From: JAPWJZ01 sp964575605
Lineage (GTDB): Bacteria > Pseudomonadota > Alphaproteobacteria > Micavibrionales > UBA2020
Direction of reading: 5' to 3'
Length of the DNA: 64,000 bases
Assembly: GCA_964575605.1 (NCBI GenBank)
Contig: CAZNRN010000015.1
Span: 1-64,000, forward strand
Both the position numbers and the translations under genes were made by a program. Every line of letters starts with the position of its first letter. Within the stretch, counting starts at the first letter, position 1. Shown here in pieces: positions 7,917 through 15,326 of the stretch. The notes under the pieces are model-generated. The model was given only the letters and a program-made list of their open reading frames with translations. It was not told the origin of the DNA and did not search any database.

Positions 7917-9170
7917 TCAGGGCTTCATTCCGCCGACTTTTTTCGCCGGCGTGTCCGACTGCCCGCTCAACTCCTTGCACGCATTCTGGATACGCTCGCA
8001 GGCTTTGGTGAGGGTTTCTTTCGACAGCGCGTAGGACACGCGGAAGTACGGCGAGAGGCCGAATTCGACGCCCGGCACCACAACCACGTTGTGCTTTTCC
8101 AGCAGGTAGTTGCAGAAATCGGTGTCGTTTTCGATCAGCTTGCCGTCGGGCGTTTTCTTGCCGATGGCGCCTTCGCAGGAGCAATACACATAGAACGCGC
8201 CTTCGGGCGTGATGGATTTCAACCCCTCTGCCTTGTTCAGCATGCCGACCACGAGGTCGCGGCGCTCCTGGAATTTTTCGCGCCAGTCGTTCAGGAAGGT
8301 CTGGTCGCCGTTCAGCGCCGCCAGCGCGGCCGCCTGCGAGATTGAGCTGGGGTTCGAGGTGCTCTGCCCCTGAACCTTGCTCATTTCCTTGATCAGCGGC
8401 AGCGGGCCTGCGGCGTAACCAATCCTCCAGCCGGTCATCGAATAGGCTTTCGAGACGCCATTGACGGTCAGCGTGCGCTCGAACAATTCCGGCACGACTT
8501 CGGCGATGGTCGAGAACTTGAACTTGTCGTAGACAAGGTGTTCATAGATATCGTCGGTCAGCACCCAGACATGCGGGTGTTTTTTTAGCACTTCGCCAAG
8601 GGCTTTCAGCTCGGCCGTTGTATAGGCCGCGCCCGTGGGGTTGCTGGGGGAGTTGATGATGACCCACTTGGTCGCGGGCGTAATCGCCTTTTCCAAATCT
8701 TCAGGCGACATTTTAAAGCCACTCTCGGCCGTCGTCGGCACGATCACGGGCTTGCCTTCGCACAGCTGCACCATTTCGGGATACGATAGCCAGTAAGGGG
8801 CGGAGACGATAACCTCGTCGCCCGGGTTCAGCGTCGCCATGAAGGCGTTGTACAGAACCTGTTTGCCGCCGGTGCCGACGATGACCTGGTCGGCGGTGTA
8901 ATCAAGGTTGTTCTCGCGCTTGAATTTCGCAGCGACGGCCTTGCGCAGCTCGGGCGTGCCGGGGACGGGCGTGTATTTCGTCTTGCCTTCATCCATCGCT
9001 TTCTTGGCGGCTTCGCGGATATGCGCGGGGGTCTCGAAATCGGGTTCGCCGACAGCAAGGCCGATAACGTCCTTGCCCTGTGCTTTCAGCTCGGCGGCCT
9101 TGGCGGCCAGCGCCAGCGTTGCGGAGGGCTTGATTTTCTCAAGCCGCTTGGCGATCAGGTCTTTTCTCAT
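7917..9170 (-). CDS. aspC: Pyridoxal-phosphate aspartate aminotransferase (class I)
   Basis: The 417-residue protein interconverts aspartate and 2-oxoglutarate with oxaloacetate and glutamate. Diagnostic segments are the N-terminal GLAVGEPDFETPAHI, INSPSNPTGAAY, the PLP-binding lysine in NGVSKAYSMTGWRIGYA and the C-terminal PYFRVSYA arginine motif. It belongs to the Ib subgroup common in alphaproteobacteria, some of which also use prephenate. It is the downstream gene of a two-gene operon with the kinase that ends 12 bp upstream. The first chromosomal gene next to the integrated element, it appears intact. Confidence 0.95.
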   Translation of the reverse strand: MRKDLIAKRLEKIKPSATLALAAKAAELKAQGKDVIGLAVGEPDFETPAHIREAAKKAMDEGKTKYTPVPGTPELRKAVAAKFKRENNLDYTADQVIVGTGGKQVLYNAFMATLNPGDEVIVSAPYWLSYPEMVQLCEGKPVIVPTTAESGFKMSPEDLEKAITPATKWVIINSPSNPTGAAYTTAELKALGEVLKKHPHVWVLTDDIYEHLVYDKFKFSTIAEVVPELFERTLTVNGVSKAYSMTGWRIGYAAGPLPLIKEMSKVQGQSTSNPSSISQAAALAALNGDQTFLNDWREKFQERRDLVVGMLNKAEGLKSITPEGAFYVYCSCEGAIGKKTPDGKLIENDTDFCNYLLEKHNVVVVPGVEFGLSPYFRVSYALSKETLTKACERIQNACKELSGQSDTPAKKVGGMKP

Positions 9171-9182
9171 TTTTATTCCCTC

Positions 9183-10232
9183 TTATTTTTTTATGGTTTT
9201 GATATCGATCAGCTGGCCGATATCGAAGTTATTGGCGGCGAACCACGCCTTCAGCGGCGCGAGTTCGGGCTGGTTGACGGCCTTCATGAACAGCATGTGC
9301 ACATGCGGAATCCACTGCAGGTAGCGTTCCTTGCCGTCGCGCACGAACAGGCGCACGAAAACGCCCAGCACGCGCGCGTGGCGCTGCGCGGCCAGCACGC
9401 GGTAGGAATAATCGAATGCCTTGCGGTCGATAGTGCCCATGGCGGCGAGGTAGCGGTTAATCATCGCCGTCTGCAATTCCTGCGGCACGTCGCGGCGCGC
9501 GTCTTCGAGCAGCGACATCAGGTCGTAGCTGAACTGCCCTGTCGCGCCGTCCTGGAAGTCGAGCAGCCCGCAGGCGCCGTCATTGGTGAGCATCAGGTTG
9601 TCGACGTGGTAGTCGCGCAGCACCAGTGTTTGCTGGTCTTGCGGCAGTTTTTCGAACAGCGATTTATATATGTTCGCGAACGAATGGCGCATCTCGGCCG
9701 TCGGCTGCTTGCCGGTCAGCGCGGGGTAATACCAGTCGACCAGCAGCATCGCCCCGTCGATCAGCGTCGTGGTATCGTAAACGGGCAGCTCGATCGCGCC
9801 GTTTTTGTGTTTCTTGTGCAGCGTCGACAGCACGTCGATCGCTTTCTCGTACAGCGGCTTCGCGTCCATGCCGCGGTTGAGCAGGCGCGTATACGTATCG
9901 TCGCCGAAATCCTCGATCACCAGCAGGCCATTCGCCATGTCGCGCGCGTAAATTTCCGGCGCGCGCAGGCCGAGGCTGCGCAGGTGTTCGGCGATGCGCA
10001 CGAAAGGCTCGACCATCACGAAGGGCGGCACCGGCGGGCGGTCGGGCGGGTCCTGCATCAGCAGCATCGGTTTTTCCGTGCCCTTCAGGCGGTAGTAGCG
10101 GCGGAACGACGCGTCGGCCGGCATCTCCTCCAGCGTCACGCCTTTCCATCCGAGTGAGGCGATAAACCCTTCGCGGAGGTTGCGGCGATGTTCTGAAATG
10201 TCGGGCATGGATACTTGCTGCTGTGCTTGCAT
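9183..10232 (-). CDS. amgK: AmgK-like aminoglycoside-phosphotransferase-fold sugar kinase
   Basis: The protein (349 aa from the ATG at 10232; an upstream in-frame start at 10268 is less likely) has the APH/choline-kinase fold. It carries ASFRRYYRL at the N-terminal lobe, VIEDFGDDTYTRLL, the catalytic loop LRDYHVDNLML and the metal motif LLDFQDGATG, followed by YDLMSLLEDARRDV. This pattern matches the N-acetylmuramate/N-acetylglucosamine-1-kinase AmgK of peptidoglycan sugar recycling. The partner MurU is not seen here, so the substrate is inferred from family resemblance. Confidence 0.8.
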   Translation of the reverse strand: MQAQQQVSMPDISEHRRNLREGFIASLGWKGVTLEEMPADASFRRYYRLKGTEKPMLLMQDPPDRPPVPPFVMVEPFVRIAEHLRSLGLRAPEIYARDMANGLLVIEDFGDDTYTRLLNRGMDAKPLYEKAIDVLSTLHKKHKNGAIELPVYDTTTLIDGAMLLVDWYYPALTGKQPTAEMRHSFANIYKSLFEKLPQDQQTLVLRDYHVDNLMLTNDGACGLLDFQDGATGQFSYDLMSLLEDARRDVPQELQTAMINRYLAAMGTIDRKAFDYSYRVLAAQRHARVLGVFVRLFVRDGKERYLQWIPHVHMLFMKAVNQPELAPLKAWFAANNFDIGQLIDIKTIKK

Positions 10233-10410
10233 AATTGAACCTTCGTTATTATCCGGGCACCCTATCATTTTTATGGCATGGAATACAGGGCGAATGCTCT
10301 GTAATCAGGCGGTTAAGGCGGCAATTTGACCCCACCCCGCTTTTGCCATAAAATAGAGGTATGGGGGATTGCCGGTCCTTGCTGCGCGGCAGCAGCCGGA
10401 ATAAACGATA

Positions 10411-10830
10411 ATGTCAAAAGATCTCAGTAATTTGGATCTTCCCATGCAGAAGGTCCTCAGCCTTGGCGAAATAGACCGCTGGCTGCGCGGCCTTGTCCCC
10501 CTCGTCCCGAAACCTGAAACCGGCAACGGCGGCCCGATGGTCACCGAGGGCATGGAGGTTGAATTCCTCGACGTGAACACCCACGTCATGCCCTATGACG
10601 CGCCGCAGATTGAAACAAACGATGTCGAGCGCATGCATGGTTTCCGCCAGCTGATCGCCGCCTGCTCGCAGGCCGATGTGCGCATCGACATGGCGCTGCC
10701 GGGGCACGGCGCGGTGCAGGTTATCTTCGAACCCGGTGAGGGTTTCGCGCGCAGCAATATCTTCGGAACGTCATATAGCAACGTGCTTCCCGTGATGTTC
10801 GGGGCGAAGGGGCGCGGCTTCAGGAAATAA
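10411..10830 (+). CDS. Hypothetical cytoplasmic protein, 139 aa
   Basis: A single rightward gene between two leftward units. It starts MSKDLSNLDLPMQKVLSLGE and ends in a basic GAKGRGFRK tail, with no signal peptide, membrane helix or motif that I can name. Its stop lies 6 bp from the end of the convergent HxlR gene. Codon use resembles its neighbours, so it is probably native and expressed. Confidence 0.65.
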   Translation: MSKDLSNLDLPMQKVLSLGEIDRWLRGLVPLVPKPETGNGGPMVTEGMEVEFLDVNTHVMPYDAPQIETNDVERMHGFRQLIAACSQADVRIDMALPGHGAVQVIFEPGEGFARSNIFGTSYSNVLPVMFGAKGRGFRK

Positions 10831-10835
10831 CGTTT

Positions 10836-11234
10836 TCAGCCGGTTTTATTCTGCTTCGCGTCAAAAACCGCGCGCGCCTGCTGGATGTCCGGCCAGTTGC
10901 CTTCCACCCATTTCAGCAACCCTTCCACCGGAATGAGCAGGCTTTTTCCGAGCGGCGTCAGTTCGTATTCCACCCGCGGCGGCACCTCGGGGAAATAGTG
11001 CCGCTGCACCGCCCCGTCGCGCTCCAGATTCCTGAGAGTCGTTGTCAGCATGCGCTGTGAAATCCCGTCAATAGAACGCTTTAACTCCGAAAACCGCATC
11101 CGACTCCCGTCCGCCTGAGAGAGCCAGAAAATGATCAAAATGCTCCATTTATCCCCTAAACGGGTCAGCATTTCGCGGATCGGGCATTTATCGTGGTTGC
11201 CGTTTTTCAGTGCGTTTTCACAGGCTTCTTTCAT
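10836..11234 (-). CDS. HxlR family transcriptional regulator
   Basis: The 132-residue winged-helix protein shows the family hallmarks: a Cys in DKCPIREMLTRLGDKW (redox sensing uses this Cys in YodB/HypR-type members), MRFSELKRSIDGISQRML for the recognition helix, LRNLERDGAV and the wing ending VEYELTPLGKSLL. It is divergent from azoR and the dioxygenase gene, and HxlR proteins usually repress exactly such neighbouring quinone/azo-reductase genes in response to electrophiles. Confidence 0.92.
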   Translation of the reverse strand: MKEACENALKNGNHDKCPIREMLTRLGDKWSILIIFWLSQADGSRMRFSELKRSIDGISQRMLTTTLRNLERDGAVQRHYFPEVPPRVEYELTPLGKSLLIPVEGLLKWVEGNWPDIQQARAVFDAKQNKTG

Positions 11235-11236
11235 AG

Positions 11237-11322
11237 GTTACCTCTAAGTAACTAGCTGATTTATTTGTGCCTTCTTTTTTTATCTCAAGTCTAACTATAT
11301 CATCAAGTATAAAATAGTAACC
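11237..11322. promoter_or_regulatory. Divergent control region with candidate HxlR operators
   Basis: The intergenic region holds the palindrome GTTAC-6-GTAAC at 11237-11252, just before hxlR, and a second GTAACC at 11317-11322 beside azoR, preceded by ACTAT...ATAGT half-sites. HxlR-type boxes are short TAC/GTA palindromes, so these are plausible operators for both promoters. The assignment is by pattern only. Confidence 0.4.
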
Positions 11323-11339
11323 AACAAGGGAAATATCAA

Positions 11340-11978
11340 ATGTCTTCGCAACAAGCCCCCAAACACATTCTCGTCGTCAACAGCAGCCCGAATGGCGCGC
11401 AGTCGGTGTCCAGACAGGTCGCAGACGCGGCGCTGAAGCAGCTCCAGAGCCGTTATCCGGGCGCGCAGGTGACGTTCCGCGACCTCGACAAAAGCCCCCT
11501 GCCCCACCTGACCGGCGAGACGGTAGCGGCTTTCTTCACCCCGCCCGCGAACCGCAGCCCGGAACTGCAGCAGGCAATAAAATTATCCGACGCGATCACC
11601 GACGAACTGCTGGCCGCGGATATCATCGTGATCGGCGCGCCGATGTGGAATTTCAATGTTCCCTCAGTGCTGAAGGCATGGATCGACCATATCGTGCGCG
11701 CGGGCCGCACGTTTTCAATGCATTCCGGCGGCTACGAAGGTCTTGTGAAAGGCAAAACCGTTTACCTTGCCCTGTCGCAGGGCGGGCGTTACGGGCAGGC
11801 GCCGATGAAGGCGCTCGATTTCCAGGAAAGCTACCTGCGCGGCGTGCTGGGATTCCTCGGCATCACCGACGTGCATGCGCTGGTCGCCGACGGCACCGGC
11901 AGCGGCGCGGAAGGCGTGCAGAAGGCCCTGGCCGCCGTGCGTGCGCGGGTTGAAGCCGTGGTGCAAAGCGCCGCATAA
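11340..11978 (+). CDS. azoR: FMN-dependent NADH:azo/quinone oxidoreductase
   Basis: The 212-residue flavodoxin-fold protein starts KHILVVNSSPNGAQSVSRQV (FMN phosphate loop), has APMWNFNVPSVLKAWIDHI, the AzoR/AcpD signature over the isoalloxazine, and LALSQGGRYG. It reduces quinones and azo compounds by two electrons using NADH. It is divergent from hxlR, consistent with induction by electrophiles. Its stop overlaps the start of the next gene by one base (TAATG), indicating coupled translation. Confidence 0.93.
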   Translation: MSSQQAPKHILVVNSSPNGAQSVSRQVADAALKQLQSRYPGAQVTFRDLDKSPLPHLTGETVAAFFTPPANRSPELQQAIKLSDAITDELLAADIIVIGAPMWNFNVPSVLKAWIDHIVRAGRTFSMHSGGYEGLVKGKTVYLALSQGGRYGQAPMKALDFQESYLRGVLGFLGITDVHALVADGTGSGAEGVQKALAAVRARVEAVVQSAA

Positions 11979-12799
11979 TGGCGGCAGAGGACGACATGAG
12001 CCACGCAACGAAATTGCCGACCTATTTCATCCCGCATGGCGGGGGCCCTTGTTTCTTCATGGAATGGGATCCGCCCGGCACATGGGATAAAATGGGCGCA
12101 TGGCTCTCGTCGCTAGCGGCCGACGTCGGCGAAAAACCCAAAGCCATCATCGTCATTTCCGCCCACTGGGAAGAAGACGCATTCACGGTGACATCGGGCA
12201 CAGCGCCGCAGCTGATCTACGATTACTACGGCTTCCCGCAACGCACATATGAACTTGCCTACCCCGCCCCCGGCGCGCCTGCGCTGGCGGCGCGGGTGGC
12301 GGGGCTGCTGGAAAAATCGGGCATCACGGCGAGGCAGGATGCGGCGCGCGGATTTGATCACGGCGTGTTTATCCCCTTTAAACTCTTTTATCCCGATGCG
12401 GATATTCCCGTTGTCCAGTTATCGTTGAAAAAAGGGCTCGACCCTGCGGAACATCTTGCGGTGGGCCGCGCGCTCGCCCCCTTGCGCGACGAAGGCGTTC
12501 TGATCGTCGGCAGCGGCATGAGCTACCACAACCTGCCGAAATTCTTCCGCGGCGGCGACAACCCTGCCTCCCGCGAATTCGACGCCTGGCTGGCGCAGGC
12601 CGCGACAGCAGCGCCCGACAAACGCGATGCCTTGCTGACAGAATGGGAGAAAGCCCCCGCCGCGCGCCAGTGCCACCCGCGCGAAGAACACCTGCTGCCC
12701 ATGATGGTGGCGGCGGGCGCTGCAGACGGCGACACAGGCAAACTGGGGTTGCAGGACACCGTGATGGGGATCTCGATTTCAGGCTACCGCTTCGGCTGA
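11978..12799 (+). CDS. LigB-type (DODA) extradiol ring-cleavage dioxygenase family protein
   Basis: The 273-residue protein shows the conserved metal-binding segments of the class III extradiol / 4,5-DOPA dioxygenase group: YFIPHGGGPCFFM, VISAHWEEDAFTVTSG, GFDHGVFIPFKLFYPDADIP and VGSGMSYHNLP. It probably opens aromatic diol rings using Fe(II) or Zn. Being coupled to azoR under an HxlR regulator suggests joint handling of quinones and catechols: one reduces, the other cleaves. The substrate cannot be read from sequence. Confidence 0.88.
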   Translation: MAAEDDMSHATKLPTYFIPHGGGPCFFMEWDPPGTWDKMGAWLSSLAADVGEKPKAIIVISAHWEEDAFTVTSGTAPQLIYDYYGFPQRTYELAYPAPGAPALAARVAGLLEKSGITARQDAARGFDHGVFIPFKLFYPDADIPVVQLSLKKGLDPAEHLAVGRALAPLRDEGVLIVGSGMSYHNLPKFFRGGDNPASREFDAWLAQAATAAPDKRDALLTEWEKAPAARQCHPREEHLLPMMVAAGAADGDTGKLGLQDTVMGISISGYRFG

Positions 12800-12898
12800 T
12801 ACGGCTGTAATCGTTGAAGATAATATATATCCCTTGTTGCATCGCGCGGAGGGGTATAAAATTGAAGTATTCGAACAATTACCAGTTTTGACTTGTTC

Positions 12899-12923
12899 CA
12901 AGGCCCCTCTGCGTAGGGCTTTT
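12899..12923 (+). terminator. Weak terminator candidate after the dioxygenase gene
   Basis: A 7-bp stem with one G-T pair (AAGGCCC with GGGCTTT) and a T-tract lies about 100 bp past the stop. The rest of the 12800-13006 gap shows a possible -10 (TATAAA at 12855) but nothing clear. Confidence 0.4.
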
Positions 12924-13006
12924 CACCAGGACATCGCTGCTTCGAAGGCCGGCTTTTTGAGCCGCCGGCGCGTGCCTTTCACCAATGGCCACGGGAGCGA
13001 TGCTGC

Positions 13007-13258
13007 ATGACCAAAGACAAGTTCACTTCTGCCGGCAAGGACGCCGGAGGCAAACAAACCGGCACCGCACAGGGCCAGGGACAGGGCCAGTCGAAAGCGC
13101 AGGCGCCGCGCGCGCCCGTGCCGCAGGGTCCCGCCCCGCCCGCCCCGCGCATGCCGGGCATGCACATGCCACAGATGATGCAGCCGCCCAAAGGCTACCA
13201 CCAGCCTCCCGCCGCACCCCAGCAACCGCCGGCCGAAAAGCCGGAAGAAAAGGAATGA
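13007..13258 (+). CDS. Low-complexity Gly/Gln/Pro-rich small protein
   Basis: An 83-residue protein, preceded by GGGAG, that is almost wholly low complexity: a QGQGQGQ-type section, then proline-rich repeats containing MPGMHMPQMMQPP and an acidic-lysine tail. No signal peptide. The next gene starts 1 bp after its stop, arguing that both are translated from one message. A long overlapping frame on the other strand looks like a shadow. Function unknown; probably intrinsically disordered. Confidence 0.5.
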   Translation: MTKDKFTSAGKDAGGKQTGTAQGQGQGQSKAQAPRAPVPQGPAPPAPRMPGMHMPQMMQPPKGYHQPPAAPQQPPAEKPEEKE

Positions 13259-13259
13259 C

Positions 13260-13535
13260 ATGAGCGACCCAGTGGTACTCGAGGATTTCCAGTTTGTCGC
13301 CTTCTGCACGGCGGAACGCCCCGCCTACTTCGACAAGGCCGCGCCCGGCGCCGCCGCCCGGCAGCTGGCGGTTGAGTGTTTCGGCTTCCGCGAGGTCGAC
13401 CTGAACCCCGCCCACCCGGGAAAATATTACGGGCAGGGGAAATACGGCCACACGTTCGAAGTGCAGGTAAAAACCCCGATCGCACTGACGCTGGCCTCCA
13501 AAAACGACAAAAACGTGCTGAATATTTACCAGTAA
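13260..13535 (+). CDS. Hypothetical protein, 91 aa
   Basis: The ATG is one base past the stop of the proline-rich gene. The product begins MSDPVVLEDFQFVAFCTAE and contains NPAHPGKYYGQGKYGHTFEV, soluble and with mixed alpha/beta character. No family recognised. The coupling suggests that it works together with the disordered protein before it. Confidence 0.55.
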   Translation: MSDPVVLEDFQFVAFCTAERPAYFDKAAPGAAARQLAVECFGFREVDLNPAHPGKYYGQGKYGHTFEVQVKTPIALTLASKNDKNVLNIYQ

Positions 13536-13645
13536 CGCAGCGGCATTTGGCCCGGGATACCGCCACGACGCGGCATTGCGTTCCATCGTCTTCCTAATAT
13601 AATTGTCCGGCAAGCCTTCATCAACGCAGCCGGCAGGGATAGGAA

Positions 13646-13888
13646 ATGACAGAAAATCCTGAAGACCAAAAAGCCAAGCAGCAAGCCCTCGTCGCGCAGA
13701 TATGCAAGGCGGGCGGCGCGGTGTTCATGCTGCTGGCGCCAGTCATCGGGTTCAACCTGGGCGGTGTGGCCGACTGGATCGGCGTGCAAGGCCCTGGCAC
13801 GTATATCTGCGGCGCGATGCTGTTCGCGATCGGCGTTTTCGACTTCCTGATCCTGCCCGTCATACTGTCGGGCAAGCAGAAGCTTTAA
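13646..13888 (+). CDS. Small two-helix membrane protein
   Basis: The 80-residue protein has a charged N-terminal 20 residues, then two hydrophobic segments: AVFMLLAPVIGFNLGGVA and YICGAMLFAIGVFDFLIL, ending in a short basic tail. It is a likely inner-membrane hairpin. A GATAGG ribosome-binding stretch precedes the ATG. Function unknown. Confidence 0.6.
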   Translation: MTENPEDQKAKQQALVAQICKAGGAVFMLLAPVIGFNLGGVADWIGVQGPGTYICGAMLFAIGVFDFLILPVILSGKQKL

Positions 13889-13891
13889 GCC

Positions 13892-14338
13892 TTACTTTTT
13901 CTTCTTGTCGGTGGATTTCGACGCGCCAGCAATCTTATTGATGGCGTCGATATGTTTTTGCGAGGCCGCGCCCGGCTTGTTCACGCCGCCGCGCGAGGGG
14001 GTTTCGCCGAAACCGACGCCTTCAGCGCGCCCGCCTTTCAACGATGACAGCACGGCCGCGCCGAATTCGCCGGCGTCTTTTGAGGAAACGGTTTTCTTTG
14101 CAGGCGCGGCAGAGGCCGGCGCCTTGGCCGTCGGCGCATTTTTCTGCACCGTCGATGGCAGCGCCGCGTGGTTGATGGCATAGGTGATGATGCTTTGCAG
14201 GTGCGGTGCGACGAGGCCGAAGAGCAGCGTGTGGTCTTTCTCGACCCATTGCAGCAAGAGGCGTTGCGCCTTCAGGTGGTTGCCTTCGGATTTATCCAGC
14301 GCATCCTTGACGCGCGACATCGCGTATTCACGGCTCAT
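13892..14338 (-). CDS. Conserved hypothetical protein with N-terminal helical domain
   Basis: The start at 14338 (MSREYAMSRVKDALDKSEGN) is chosen over an upstream in-frame start because GAGGAG precedes it, giving 148 aa. The first 60 residues (HLKAQRLLLQWVEKDHTLL, then LVAPHLQSIITYAI) form a helical module that I associate with uncharacterised alphaproteobacterial proteins. The remainder is an Ala/Lys/Pro-rich linker and a lysine-rich end. Convergent with the small membrane protein gene. Confidence 0.6.
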   Translation of the reverse strand: MSREYAMSRVKDALDKSEGNHLKAQRLLLQWVEKDHTLLFGLVAPHLQSIITYAINHAALPSTVQKNAPTAKAPASAAPAKKTVSSKDAGEFGAAVLSSLKGGRAEGVGFGETPSRGGVNKPGAASQKHIDAINKIAGASKSTDKKKK

Positions 14339-14450
14339 GCTAAACTCCTCTTCCCTGCCCACAGGATGGCATAGTGCGCGGGATAGTGCAAAGGTGAAGA
14401 ACACGGGCGGCTAATTTAAATCAGGAAAATCAATATATTAGCCTCGTGGA

Positions 14451-14479
14451 TTGACATTATGTTAAATAAAGCGTATAAA
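14451..14479 (+). promoter_or_regulatory. Near-consensus sigma-70 promoter for the ankyrin gene
   Basis: TTGACA at 14451, a 17-base spacer and TATAAA at 14474: a perfect -35 and a 5-of-6 -10. It faces the ankyrin-repeat gene about 70 bp downstream and is the best promoter in the window. Confidence 0.8.
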
Positions 14480-14549
14480 TGATACCCGAAGCTGGCGCTT
14501 ATCTCCGGCAAGGCGGTTTTCAAATAACGTTTCCCGTCTGCCCTCTCCG

Positions 14550-15326
14550 GTGCCGCAAAACAGCAACGACAGTTTTAACCAGAGGTTTCATCTTGGGCAT
14601 AAACAGATATATGGCCGTGACATGAAAGCACTGCGCAAGCTCTACGACATGGTCGCCCGTCCGAAACCGTCATGGGAAAAAATGATGGAGATGCGCCGCG
14701 CCATGGGCGAGCCCGGCGACGAAGAAAAACTGAAACGCTTCATTAAAAAATACGGCATCAACCATATTGACGTCAAAGGCGGCGGCGACTTCCTGCACTC
14801 TGCCGCGCTGAACGGCCATACGCGGCTGGTTGAAATACTGCTCGATGCGGGGATGGACATCCATGACAAGGACGGCAAGAGCACTGCTCTCTACCCAGCC
14901 GTCCTGTCTGGCAACGCGAGTACAGTCGCCCTGCTGCTCGACCGCGGCTTGAGCGTCGACGAGCCTGGCGCATGCGGCTGGCGCCCGCTGCATACGGCAA
15001 TCGGCTTCCAGAAGCCGGAGGTTTTCCGGCTTCTGATCAGGCGCGGCGCAGATGTAAATGCCGCAAACGACGAAGGCGTCACCCCGCTGATGCATGCAAC
15101 AATGTCGGGCAGGGAAGGATATGCCGCCACGCTTGTCAGGCGCGGCGCGAATATCGCGGCTATCGACCAGGAAGGCTGGACGGCAAAGCATTACGCCGCG
15201 CACCGGGGAAACGAAAAGCTGTTTGCCTTCCTGGAAAAATTGAAAACACCCCAGGAGCGCCTGCAAAACGGCGCCGAACGCCGGATTAAGCCGATGAAGA
15301 CGCTGAAGCTGAAACCGTCAAACTAA
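14550..15326 (+). CDS. Ankyrin-repeat protein
   Basis: The 258-residue protein carries about five ankyrin repeats between residues 75 and 240, seen as FLHSAALNGHTRLVEILLDAG, ALYPAVLSGNASTVALLLDRG, RPLHTAIGFQKPEVFRLLIRRG, TPLMHATMSGREGYAATLVRRG and TAKHYAAHRGNEKLF. The N-terminal 70 residues are basic and helical. The GTG at 14550 gives the longest form; an ATG at 14622 is an alternative, neither having a clear ribosome-binding site. No signal peptide, so it is a cytoplasmic protein-binding scaffold or an effector. Its 3' end overlaps mfd by 9 bp, convergently. Confidence 0.85.
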   Translation: MPQNSNDSFNQRFHLGHKQIYGRDMKALRKLYDMVARPKPSWEKMMEMRRAMGEPGDEEKLKRFIKKYGINHIDVKGGGDFLHSAALNGHTRLVEILLDAGMDIHDKDGKSTALYPAVLSGNASTVALLLDRGLSVDEPGACGWRPLHTAIGFQKPEVFRLLIRRGADVNAANDEGVTPLMHATMSGREGYAATLVRRGANIAAIDQEGWTAKHYAAHRGNEKLFAFLEKLKTPQERLQNGAERRIKPMKTLKLKPSN

